Assembly: GCA_965539935.1 (NCBI GenBank)
Contig: CBETVX010000002.1
Coordinates: forward strand, 30,226 to 94,225
DNA: 64,000 bases
Direction: 5' to 3'
DNA from: CBETVX01 sp965539935
GTDB lineage: Bacteria; Bacillota; Clostridia; Peptostreptococcales; Caminicellaceae
Shown: positions 9,771 to 17,994 of the stretch, piece after piece
Numbering within the stretch: position 1 is the stretch's first letter
How the letters are laid out: every line of letters begins with the position of its first letter
The notes under the pieces: model-generated
Database searches by the model: none
What the model saw: the letters and a program-made list of their open reading frames with translations, nothing else
Told to the model about the DNA's origin: nothing
Made by a program: the position numbers and the translations under genes

Positions 9771-10388
9771 ATGGAACCTATTACTCCAACTAAAGCAAAT
9801 TTACTAAAGGCTAAAAGTCTATTAGACTTTTCCAATAAAGGTTATGAACTTCTTGATAAAAAAAGAAATGTCCTTATAAGGGAAATGATGGGCCTTATAG
9901 ATAAAATCAAAGATATACAAGGAAGAATTGCTTCAACCTTTGAAGTTGCCTATAGGGCCTTAGAAGTTGTCAATGTAACCATGGGAGTAAATAATGTAGA
10001 AGAAATAGCTATTTCTATACCCAAAACAGAAGAATATGAAATACTTTCAAAGAGTATTATGGGGGTAGAGATACCCACAGTAAAATTTGAGGAAAAGGAC
10101 CTTAAACCCTACTATGGATTTTTTAGGACAAATCCTGCCTTTGATATAGCAGTAACTAAATTTAGGGAAGTTAAATACTTAGTATATGAGTTAGCAGAAA
10201 TTGAAAACTCAGTATACAAGTTGGCTACAGAAATAAAAAAGACTCAAAAAAGGACAAATGCCCTAGAAAAAATACAGATCCCAAAATATGAGTATCAAGT
10301 AAAATACATAAGTGACGTGCTAGAGGAAAAGGAAAGGGAAGATTTTTTCAGACTTAAAAAGGTAAAGGACATGAAGAACAGAGTATAA
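9771..10388 (+). CDS. ntpD: V/A-type ATPase central-shaft subunit D
   Basis: Subunit D is the long coiled-coil rotor shaft that penetrates the A3B3 head. The 205-residue sequence begins with the family pattern (PTKANLLKAKSLLDFSNKGYELLDKKRNVLIREM) and ends in a second long helix. The start ATG 9771 follows GGGAAAGGATTGATTTC. It is the last gene of the V-ATPase operon, and a likely terminator overlaps its 3' end. Confidence 0.93.
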   Translation: MEPITPTKANLLKAKSLLDFSNKGYELLDKKRNVLIREMMGLIDKIKDIQGRIASTFEVAYRALEVVNVTMGVNNVEEIAISIPKTEEYEILSKSIMGVEIPTVKFEEKDLKPYYGFFRTNPAFDIAVTKFREVKYLVYELAEIENSVYKLATEIKKTQKRTNALEKIQIPKYEYQVKYISDVLEEKEREDFFRLKKVKDMKNRV

Positions 10389-10408
10389 AAACTTTGTTCT
10401 TTTTCTTT
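10375..10408 (+). terminator. Probable terminator of the V-ATPase operon
   Basis: AGAACAGAGT near the ntpD stop can pair imperfectly with AACTTTGTTCT, followed by TTTTCTTTT. The stem overlaps the last codons. Confidence 0.55.
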
Positions 10409-10580
10409 TAATTAAAAATTAAGACTTTAAAAGGATTTTTTGTATTAATATAGAAGTATATAAACAAGTATGTAAAAATTTTATTAAACATTGTAAAGGG
10501 TTACCTTTTAGAAACATATGAGGGAAATTATGTTAATAATTTTCTGTGTATTATAAAATATAATAGGGGGTTTAAGTAAT

Positions 10581-12467
10581 ATGAAAAGATTAAAGAGAAC
10601 AATAGCTACAGTTACAATATTAGTAATGATATTTGGCATGGTGGGTATATCAGCATTGGCTGCAACTAAGTTTACAGATATAGAAGGCCATTGGGCTAAA
10701 GATTACATAGAAAAAATGGCCGAAAAGGGTATTATATCAGGTTACCTAGATAATACCTTTAAGCCATCACAAAATATAAGTAAAGTTTCAACAATAGTAA
10801 CCCTATATAAAATTGTTAAGGCTTCGGATAAACTTGGAGATCTAGATATAACAGACACTGTTGAAAAGTATAAATCAGTAATGGTAAGCAATGATATTCC
10901 AACATGGGCCTATGAATCAGTTGCCTTTGCATTAGAAAAAGATATTGTTGATCAAAGTGAACTATCAAGCTTTATTGTAGATGGGGTTCAACAAAATGCA
11001 ACTAGAAGCGAAGTAGCCATATATTTTGGTAAAACATTAAATCTATACTTAAAACAAGATCTAGGAAGTAAAATATATAACCTGGATTTTAATGATGCCT
11101 TTAAAATTAGCAAAGATGCACTTCCATATATTGAATTACTTAAAAATAATGAAATTCTAAGTGGAGACGCACAGGGAAACTTTAATCCTGACCAGTATAT
11201 CCAAAGAGCTGCTGTGGCAAAAATGCTTTCCATTTCCTATGAAATACTGGAGGATTTAGAGTTAGAGGAAGAGACCATAATTGATGAAGAAACTGAAGAT
11301 GAAGAAAAGACCTTAGATATAAGAGAAGGAAAAATTGATCTAGTTGAAGATGATATCAATGTGATTAGAGTTATTTATGATAATTATGAGAAGGAAACCT
11401 ACCTGGTAAATGATGAAGTTGAAATATCAATAAATGATATAGATTCGGATTTAGACGACCTTGTGGTAGGAGCAAATGTGAAGTTATATTTTGAAAATGA
11501 TAAGCTAATCAAAATAGTAACTGATGACGCTGAAAGCTTTGAAGAGGGAGAAGTTTATAGCATAATAGATATGGATTCATACTATCTAATAACCCTTAAA
11601 AACGAAAATAACAAAAAGAGAACATTTAAGATGAAGGCAACGGCCAAGGTAGAAATTGATGGTGAAAGAGAAGATGCTGAAGAGCTAGAAAAAGGACAAA
11701 GCATAGAAGAGATAGAAATTGATGGTGAATATATAGAAAGTATATCAGTAGAAAATGATGAGAGGGTATATGAAGGTATAATTGAAACTCCGGTTACCTT
11801 CGGTGAATATCCTAAGATAGTAATAAAAACCTATGGACAAAAAACCTTAGAATTTGAAGTGGATGAAGATGCAGATGTAGAGAAAAATGATAAAAATAGA
11901 TCCTTACAATCATTAACTAAGGGAGATTTAGTAACTCTATATACTGAAGATAATATAGTTGTTAAAATTACAGCTGTAAGTATTGAAGAAGACGATGAAG
12001 GTGTTATAAGAGAAATTGTAATTTCAGACTATCCTAAAATTACAATAGAAAATGACAATGATGAACTTATTACCTATGACTTAGACGATGATGCAGATAT
12101 AGAAATTGATGATGAAGATGCAGAAATATATGATCTAAGACTAGGCTACAGAGTAGATTTAGAAATAGAAAGTGGAACGATTAAAGGCTTAGAAGCAGAG
12201 GCAATAGATACCTCAAGTAGTATTACGGGTATTATAACAGAAATTTATGAAGATAATGAAGCCATAATAGTTGAAGTAAGAGATTACAGTGGTAATAAAG
12301 AAAAACTTTCGGTAGATGCCGATGATGCTAAAATCTATGATACAGATAATGATAGAATTTCCTTTGATGATTTAGATGAAGACGATGAAGTTTTAATCTT
12401 TGGTGAAAAGGATACAGGAATATTTAATTATATAGCCGAAAGAATTTTAATTATAAAGGAAAATTAA
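10581..12467 (+). CDS. S-layer-homology (SLH) domain protein, secreted
   Basis: The 628-residue protein has a signal peptide (residues 1-28, ending SALAA). Three SLH-type repeats follow: KFTDIEGHWAKDYIEKMAEKGIISGY at about 30-60, a divergent second unit, and one near 165-215 (ALPYIELLKNNEILSGDAQG). SLH domains bind pyruvylated secondary cell-wall polymers. The remaining ~400 residues are very acidic and beta-rich, with internally similar segments of the type EGEVYSIID, EGIIETPV, EGVIREIVI and TGIITEIYED, suggesting four or so repeated small domains. The acidic tail may bind cations; that is inference. A perfect 16-bp hairpin follows the gene. Confidence 0.88.
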   Translation: MKRLKRTIATVTILVMIFGMVGISALAATKFTDIEGHWAKDYIEKMAEKGIISGYLDNTFKPSQNISKVSTIVTLYKIVKASDKLGDLDITDTVEKYKSVMVSNDIPTWAYESVAFALEKDIVDQSELSSFIVDGVQQNATRSEVAIYFGKTLNLYLKQDLGSKIYNLDFNDAFKISKDALPYIELLKNNEILSGDAQGNFNPDQYIQRAAVAKMLSISYEILEDLELEEETIIDEETEDEEKTLDIREGKIDLVEDDINVIRVIYDNYEKETYLVNDEVEISINDIDSDLDDLVVGANVKLYFENDKLIKIVTDDAESFEEGEVYSIIDMDSYYLITLKNENNKKRTFKMKATAKVEIDGEREDAEELEKGQSIEEIEIDGEYIESISVENDERVYEGIIETPVTFGEYPKIVIKTYGQKTLEFEVDEDADVEKNDKNRSLQSLTKGDLVTLYTEDNIVVKITAVSIEEDDEGVIREIVISDYPKITIENDNDELITYDLDDDADIEIDDEDAEIYDLRLGYRVDLEIESGTIKGLEAEAIDTSSSITGIITEIYEDNEAIIVEVRDYSGNKEKLSVDADDAKIYDTDNDRISFDDLDEDDEVLIFGEKDTGIFNYIAERILIIKEN

Positions 12468-12512
12468 TTTATATTATTGACAAACATATAATGTTTCGAT
12501 GTCAATACCATT

Positions 12513-12546
12513 TAATTTAAGGGAGATTAAAATCTCCCTTAAATTA
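12513..12546. terminator. Perfect 16-bp inverted repeat after the SLH gene
   Basis: Bases 12513-12528 and 12531-12546 are exact reverse complements with a 2-base loop. No strong T-run follows, so this could be a terminator, a processing or stability hairpin, or a protein-binding palindrome. Confidence 0.6.
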
Positions 12547-12727
12547 ATAATAAAAAATTAAGAATATTTTTATTTTATCATCTGTAATATTTAAATTTCC
12601 CATATACTCAGTGGCTTTTATATTACAAACATGTGGATAAAAGGGACTTCATAGGGTCAAACTGGGATTAAATATTGCAGACAAGTAACTATTATATTAA
12701 TAGTATAAATTGATGGGAGGTATGATT

Positions 12728-13111
12728 GTGGAAAAGGCAATGATAAGAATGAGAATGAGTATGCATGATGCCCATTATGGTGGTAATTTAGTGGATGGAG
12801 CCAAAATGCTCCAATTATTTGGTGACGTGGCAACAGAACTTTTGATAAGACATGATGGTGATGAAGGACTATTTGCAGCATATGAAAGTGTAGAATTTAC
12901 AGCGCCAGTATATGCAGGGGATTACATAGAAGCAGTAGGAGAAATAATCAAGGTAGGAAATACTTCAAGAAAAATGAAATTTGAAGCAAGGAAGGTTATC
13001 ATACCAAGAACAGATATAAATGAATCGGCCTGTGATGTACTAAAGGAGCCCATAGTAGTATGCAGAGCCATTGGAACTTGTGTTGTACCTAAGGATAAGC
13101 AAAGAAAGTAA
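12728..13111 (+). CDS. kal: 3-aminobutyryl-CoA ammonia-lyase (lysine fermentation)
   Basis: Kal removes ammonia from L-3-aminobutyryl-CoA to give crotonyl-CoA, the step after Kce in anaerobic lysine fermentation. The 127-residue protein has a hotdog-type sequence with the family pattern MSMHDAHYGGNLVDGAKMLQLFGD. I chose GTG 12728 because GGGAGG at 12715-12720 lies 7 bases upstream; the earlier TTG, ATG and ATG are at or inside this site. The gene is 29 bases before kce, so the two are co-transcribed. Family identity is strong by sequence pattern plus neighbour; substrate has not been shown here. Confidence 0.88.
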   Translation: MEKAMIRMRMSMHDAHYGGNLVDGAKMLQLFGDVATELLIRHDGDEGLFAAYESVEFTAPVYAGDYIEAVGEIIKVGNTSRKMKFEARKVIIPRTDINESACDVLKEPIVVCRAIGTCVVPKDKQRK

Positions 13112-13140
13112 AAAAATTTAAAAGAAAGCAGGTGTAATAA

Positions 13141-13959
13141 ATGGAGAAGTTAATAATAACTGCTGCACTTACTGGAGCAGAGGTGACTAAAGAGCAGCAG
13201 CCTAATTTACCTGTAACGCCTGATGAAATAGCTGAGGCTGCATATGAGTGCTATAAAGCAGGGGCATCCATAGTTCATGTTCATGCAAGGGATAATGAGG
13301 GAAACCCCACACAATCCTATGAGGTATATAAAGAAATTAAAGAAAAAATAGAAACTAAATGTAATGTTATAGTACAGCCATCCACAGGAGGAGCAACCTG
13401 GCATACACCTGAGGAAAGACTTCAACCAGTGAAGCTTAAACCAGAAATGGCAACCCTAAGCTGTGGAACATGTAACTTTGGACCAGATATATTCATGAAC
13501 TCAGAAGAATACATAGAAAAATTTGCTATGAAAATGAAAGAACTAGGAGTAAAACCAGAAATAGAAGTTTTTGAAAAGGGAATGATAAACAACGCCCTTA
13601 GATTAGTTAAGAAGGGAATACTAGATGGACCATTACATTTTGACTTTGTACTAGGGGTTCCAGGGGCATGTCCAGGAACACCACAGGACCTTATGTACAT
13701 GGTTGGTAGTATACCAGCAGATTCTACTTGGACAGTGGCTGGAATAGGCAAATCAGAACTACCATTAGCCATTATGGCAATAATTATGGGAGGGCACGTT
13801 AGGGTAGGTTTTGAAGATAATATATACTATTCAAAGGGAGTTCTAGCAGAGTCCAATGCCCAGCTAGTAGAGCGTATAGTTCGCATAGCTAAAGAGGCTG
13901 GCAGGGAAGTAGCTACACCAGAGGAAGCAAGAAAAATACTAGGAATAACTTCTAAATAA
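13141..13959 (+). CDS. kce: 3-keto-5-aminohexanoate cleavage enzyme
   Basis: Kce condenses 3-keto-5-aminohexanoate with acetyl-CoA to give acetoacetate and L-3-aminobutyryl-CoA. It is a TIM-barrel BKACE-family zinc enzyme. The 272-residue length is usual, and metal-ligand histidines are visible at H46 and H48 (IVHVHARDNEGNP). GGATWHTPEERL and LGVPGACPGTPQDLMYM are family landmarks. It follows kal. The upstream pathway genes (lysine 2,3-aminomutase, beta-lysine 5,6-aminomutase, 3,5-diaminohexanoate dehydrogenase) are not in this window. BKACE enzymes vary in substrate; pairing with kal argues for the lysine pathway. Confidence 0.92.
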   Translation: MEKLIITAALTGAEVTKEQQPNLPVTPDEIAEAAYECYKAGASIVHVHARDNEGNPTQSYEVYKEIKEKIETKCNVIVQPSTGGATWHTPEERLQPVKLKPEMATLSCGTCNFGPDIFMNSEEYIEKFAMKMKELGVKPEIEVFEKGMINNALRLVKKGILDGPLHFDFVLGVPGACPGTPQDLMYMVGSIPADSTWTVAGIGKSELPLAIMAIIMGGHVRVGFEDNIYYSKGVLAESNAQLVERIVRIAKEAGREVATPEEARKILGITSK

Positions 13960-14090
13960 GGGACGAGGAAAACCTTTACCGGTCGAACCTGATTTATTTA
14001 AATTGAAGAATTTGTTCTCTGCCATATAAATTTTTAAAAGGATTTTGTACACTTATGGAGAATAAATACAATATATAGGGGGTGTACAAA

Positions 14091-14741
14091 ATGCTATTGA
14101 CAGGAAGACTTTATTTAGCTTATTTTTGTTCACAATGTAGTAAGTTCGAGGAATTCGAAATAAATCTATTTAAGCTTAAAAAGGATCTAGAGCTAATAGT
14201 TAGGAGTAGCTGTAGTGATGAATATATATCGGTAAAAACTTACGATTATAAGACTTTTTATTTTTCGGTACCTTGTATAGCATGTAATACTCGACACGTA
14301 TATAAATATACTTTGTCTGCTATACTTAAGAATAAACGTAAAAAGTTTAGATGTAGACTTTCTAACTTGGATATACTCTGCATCGGAGAAGAAAAATATA
14401 TTGAAGATATAGTAGAAAAGTCTACCAGAGATCTAAATGAAATTATGGCAAAATGTGGATTTGATGAATATATAGAAAATCCTAACTTAATGATAAAAAC
14501 TTTAGATAAAATCCATGAAATTGCAGAGAAGGGTAACTTATATTGTGACTGTGGTGGAAGGGAAATAGATATAAATTTATTCTCCGATAGAATAGAATTA
14601 AGATGTATAAAATGCCATAGTGTAAATATAATATATGCAGAAAATTATTCGGATTATAAAAACCTAATAAATAAAAATATGATAGAACTCCATAAAGAAT
14701 CCTTTACATGCTTAGATTCAATATACCATTCGGGAAGATAG
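14091..14741 (+). CDS. Cysteine-rich hypothetical protein with zinc-ribbon-like motifs
   Basis: This 216-residue protein is not recognised. It contains CSQCS near residue 13, CIAC near 65, CDCGG near 160 and CIKC near 180, suggesting two zinc-ribbon-like modules separated by an acidic helical segment. There is no signal peptide or membrane helix. ATG 14091 was chosen because AGGGGG at 14078-14083 is 7 bases upstream; a GTG at 14082 overlaps that site. The gene stands alone, and a hairpin terminator follows. A nucleic-acid or metal-binding role is possible but unproven. Confidence 0.7.
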   Translation: MLLTGRLYLAYFCSQCSKFEEFEINLFKLKKDLELIVRSSCSDEYISVKTYDYKTFYFSVPCIACNTRHVYKYTLSAILKNKRKKFRCRLSNLDILCIGEEKYIEDIVEKSTRDLNEIMAKCGFDEYIENPNLMIKTLDKIHEIAEKGNLYCDCGGREIDINLFSDRIELRCIKCHSVNIIYAENYSDYKNLINKNMIELHKESFTCLDSIYHSGR

Positions 14742-14750
14742 AATAAATAA

Positions 14751-14790
14751 AAGACCAAGGCTGTTATTAACTGCCCTGGTCTTATTGTGA
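14751..14790 (+). terminator. Terminator between convergent genes
   Basis: AAGACCAAGGC (14751) pairs with GCCCTGGTCTT (14773-14783) with one mismatch, followed by ATTGTGATTTTT. On the minus strand it could also serve the transglutaminase-like gene. Confidence 0.75.
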
Positions 14791-14817
14791 TTTTTGCTAA
14801 AAAACTCAAATCCTTCG

Positions 14818-14837
14818 TAACCTGTCACCTGTAACCT
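14818..14837. repeat. Short heptad array, CCTGTNA type
   Basis: Three units of the ACAGGTN family's complement lie just beyond the 3' end of the minus-strand gene. This is one of the smallest copies. Confidence 0.6.
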
Positions 14838-14838
14838 T

Positions 14839-16587
14839 CTAATATGGCAGGTATTCTACTTCCGTATCAAAATTACTTAAATAGTTATCCCTGTTTATGG
14901 AAAAATAATTCATATTAAGTTCCCTAATATATTCTCCAGTTTCATCATTTATATATCCTGAGGCCCAAGTAGCATCTACTATTATCCACTTACCGTTAAT
15001 TTGTATTTCATTCCAAGCGTGATATGTACCTTTGTTACTTGCACTTACTATTCTAGCAGGGATATCCGATGCCCTAAGTAATGCTGCATAGAGATAGGAT
15101 ATTTCATCACAATCTCCTTTTTTGTCTTCATAGACCTTTTTAGCACTTCTAGGAGTAGTGCTATTCGTATTTCCATTAATATCGTAATCGATATTGTTTG
15201 ATATCCATTTCAATATTTCAGTTGCCTTGTCATATTCACTATAATACCCCGTAGTGATTTCTTTAGCTAAAGCTATTATATCTGGATCATCACTTTCAAC
15301 CATACGACTTGGTATAAGATATCTCAAATAATCATCGCTTGTATTTACAACACTAAACTGAAGTATGTAATGGGTCAAATTATTTTCATCAAAGGGTGTT
15401 CCAATTATAATATTGTGTTTGCCTAGTCCGAAGGGAGTAGGGATACTTACATCAAATTTTTTATTTTCCACTGGAATTTGAAGCTCTACCTTATCATTTC
15501 CTTTACTTACCTGAACGAAGAGGTATTCAAGGTCCTCCTTAAGAGAACCCTTGAACTCAACTTTATTGTAGGCTTCCATATTAGAATAAATTTCAGATTC
15601 TAAAGTAAAACCTTTTTTAAAAAATTCATCATACTCCATGTAATGCTCAACATTTGTATCCACAGTTTCTTCATGAATTACAAAGGTATTCATAATATTT
15701 CTAAACATTTCTTGTAGTTGACTATCACTAGAATTTGAAGTATATGTGAATGTCACCATAAACCCAGTTTTGTCAATTAAAAAATAATATTTTACTTGGT
15801 TGATGTCAGAATCAAGGGAAGAAAGCTTTAGATATTCAACATGCATATCTATATCATTAATAGTTATGTCATTATTACCTGTAAAAAGCACATTATTTTT
15901 ATTTTTTTCATATATTGATAGCTTATTATCTTCATAAAACTTATCTAGTGTAATTTGAGAGTCAAACTCAACTATCTCCATATTAAGATTTACATTGTTT
16001 TCTTCATCCACATATTGAAATTCATAGTTTTCTTCGTCGATTACACTCCAATCATAGGGTAGTTTAAATTCTAGGTTGTAATCTGCAAGGGTTACTAGAA
16101 TAATTTCTTCATCATCAATAAATTCTATAGGATTACCATTATTGGCGGTATCCTCTAATATAACTGTTCTAGTATCATTATCCCAATCAACATTTATTCC
16201 AAGACTTTCACCTACAAACCTAACAGGAACTAAAGTTCTATCATCGATTATTGTAGGAGATACATCTAGCTTAAACTCTTTCCCATTTTTGTAGGCAGTA
16301 TCACTATCAATGACTAATTTTATGTAGTCATTATCCTTATATGCTTTAACAGTTCTAGTATCTCCATACCATTCAACTGTGGCTCCAAAATACTCAAAAA
16401 TGGCTCTCATGGGAACCATAGTTCTATCATTTATGATAGTAGGATCAACGTCGAATTCTAAAAATTCTCCATTTAGCTGGACTTTTAGTGGTGGAACTTT
16501 ATTTTCATCTACTATTGCATATGCATTTATACTAAATGCAGAAAACATAATTAATATAGCCATAAGAATCATAAAAATTCTTTTCAT
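14839..16587 (-). CDS. Secreted protein: two copper-amine-oxidase-N-like domains plus transglutaminase-like domain
   Basis: The 582-residue product has a signal peptide (1-24). Two tandem stalk domains of the kind found in many clostridial surface proteins follow: DPTIINDRTMVPMRAIFEYFGATVEW and SPTIIDDRTLVPVRFVGESLGINVDW. A beta-rich middle comes next, then a C-terminal transglutaminase-like domain with a visible triad C493 (KKGDCDEIS), H523 (TYHAWNEI) and D538 (IIVDATW). Such domains are cysteine proteases or cross-linkers; substrate is unknown. It is the only supported minus-strand gene. GGAGGTG lies before its ATG, and its promoter faces that of glpX. Confidence 0.85.
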   Translation of the reverse strand: MKRIFMILMAILIMFSAFSINAYAIVDENKVPPLKVQLNGEFLEFDVDPTIINDRTMVPMRAIFEYFGATVEWYGDTRTVKAYKDNDYIKLVIDSDTAYKNGKEFKLDVSPTIIDDRTLVPVRFVGESLGINVDWDNDTRTVILEDTANNGNPIEFIDDEEIILVTLADYNLEFKLPYDWSVIDEENYEFQYVDEENNVNLNMEIVEFDSQITLDKFYEDNKLSIYEKNKNNVLFTGNNDITINDIDMHVEYLKLSSLDSDINQVKYYFLIDKTGFMVTFTYTSNSSDSQLQEMFRNIMNTFVIHEETVDTNVEHYMEYDEFFKKGFTLESEIYSNMEAYNKVEFKGSLKEDLEYLFVQVSKGNDKVELQIPVENKKFDVSIPTPFGLGKHNIIIGTPFDENNLTHYILQFSVVNTSDDYLRYLIPSRMVESDDPDIIALAKEITTGYYSEYDKATEILKWISNNIDYDINGNTNSTTPRSAKKVYEDKKGDCDEISYLYAALLRASDIPARIVSASNKGTYHAWNEIQINGKWIIVDATWASGYINDETGEYIRELNMNYFSINRDNYLSNFDTEVEYLPY

Positions 16588-16846
16588 AAAAACACCTCCT
16601 TAAGGTTGGCCATTAGCTAATCCTTTTCTTACTTTATTTAAATATATCATATATATTATTAATAATACCTTTTTAGTATAATATTTAAAACAAATGTATA
16701 ATATGTGTAATATAACTGTAATAATTATATATAGGCAAATTTATTATAATAATATAAAAATTTCCTTATAGGTTATAGTTTTAATTCAACTATGTTATAA
16801 TTATGTATGATAAGCGTGAAATAAAAATAAATCTAGGGGGTTGTCT
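16588..16846. other. Divergent promoter region between the transglutaminase-like gene and glpX
   Basis: This is a strongly A/T-rich 259-base gap serving two divergent genes. On the + strand TATAAT at 16796-16801 is preceded 17 bases upstream by TTATAG (16773-16778), a weak but plausible glpX promoter. No gene or repeat is visible. Confidence 0.5.
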
Positions 16847-17821
16847 TTGATTATGGATAGGAGTTTAGCTATCAACCTTGTAAGGGTAACTGAAGCAGCA
16901 GCACTAGGCGGTGCAAAATATATGGGACGAGGAGACAAAAATCTAGCAGATCAAGCGGCTGTAGATGGAATGAGAAATATGTTTGATACCATGGATATCG
17001 ATGGAATAGTTGTGATTGGTGAAGGTGAGCTTGATGAAGCTCCTATGCTTTACATAGGAGAAAGGGTTGGAATGTGTGGGGTAAACTCACAAAAAGTTGA
17101 TATAGCCGTTGACCCTTTAGATGGAACTATTTCAGTGGCCAAGGGATTACCAAATGCTATAGCAGTTGTGGCTATGGCACCTAGAGGATGCTTACTTGAG
17201 GCTCCAGATACATATATGTATAAGCTAGCAGTAGGTCCGAAAGCTAAAGGAGTAATAGACTTAAACGCCCCAGTTAAAGAAAATCTTATAAATATTGCAA
17301 AGGCCCTAAATAAAGAGATAACAGATCTTACTGTTACAATGCTTGATAGAGAAAGACATAGTGATATCATAAGAGAATGTAGGGAGCTTGGAACAAGAAT
17401 AAAATTATTTAGAGATGGTGATGTTGCAGCAGCAATAGCTACTTGCTTTGAGCATACAGGAGTCGACGTTCTCATAGGACAAGGTGGTGCCCCAGAGGGA
17501 GTAATAGCAGCTGTAGCCCTTAAATGTTTAGGTGGAGAGATGCAAGGCAAACTGACCCCCTTTAGTAGTGAAGAAGAAGAAAGATGTAAGAAAATGCAAG
17601 TACCTATAGATAAAGTATTTAAACTAGATGATCTTGCAAAGGGAGATGAAGTTTACTTTGCTGCCACAGGAGTATCCGATGGAGACCTTTTGAGGGGTGT
17701 AACTTTCCTAGGAGATAACATAGCTAAGACCCATTCTGTAGTTATGAGATCAGAAACTGGAACAATAAGATTTGTTGAAGCTATTCATAGATTAGATAAA
17801 AAACCATCATATGCAAAATAG
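16847..17821 (+). CDS. glpX: Fructose-1,6-bisphosphatase class II
   Basis: GlpX removes the 1-phosphate from fructose-1,6-bisphosphate in gluconeogenesis, using divalent metal. The protein is about 324 residues with the family motifs GEGELDEAPMLYIGE, VDPLDGT and GQGGAPEGVIAA. AGGGGG at 16835-16840 points to TTG 16847 as the start (6-base spacing); an upstream TTG at 16841 abuts the site and ATG 16853 is 12 bases away. It lies upstream of rho, an order also known from Bacillus. Length and motifs are intact. Confidence 0.95.
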   Translation: MIMDRSLAINLVRVTEAAALGGAKYMGRGDKNLADQAAVDGMRNMFDTMDIDGIVVIGEGELDEAPMLYIGERVGMCGVNSQKVDIAVDPLDGTISVAKGLPNAIAVVAMAPRGCLLEAPDTYMYKLAVGPKAKGVIDLNAPVKENLINIAKALNKEITDLTVTMLDRERHSDIIRECRELGTRIKLFRDGDVAAAIATCFEHTGVDVLIGQGGAPEGVIAAVALKCLGGEMQGKLTPFSSEEEERCKKMQVPIDKVFKLDDLAKGDEVYFAATGVSDGDLLRGVTFLGDNIAKTHSVVMRSETGTIRFVEAIHRLDKKPSYAK

Positions 17822-17824
17822 AAA

Positions 17825-17974
17825 AACAGGTAACAGGGAACAGAAAATGATTAGTTAACAGGTAATAGATAACAGGTAGTAGGTTGCTTTATTAGGAATT
17901 AAAAGACCTAAAGTAATTGACCTGAGTCCTGTAACCTATAACCTGTAACTCGTTTTTACTGATACCTGTCACCT
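17825..17974. repeat. Inverted pair of heptad arrays, ACAGGTA type, between glpX and rho
   Basis: The left arm (17825-17883) is built of ACAGGTN units; the right arm (17928-17974) is built of the complementary CCTGTNA units. Between them is the lead-in TTGACCTGAGTCCTGT (17917). The arms could pair in several 7-base registers. Confidence 0.9.
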
Positions 17975-17994
17975 AAAATCTCGGAGGTGCAAAC

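Noticed and set aside
17050..17550. 166-codon minus-strand frame opposite glpX
   Set aside because: Shadow of a well-conserved gene; no independent signals.
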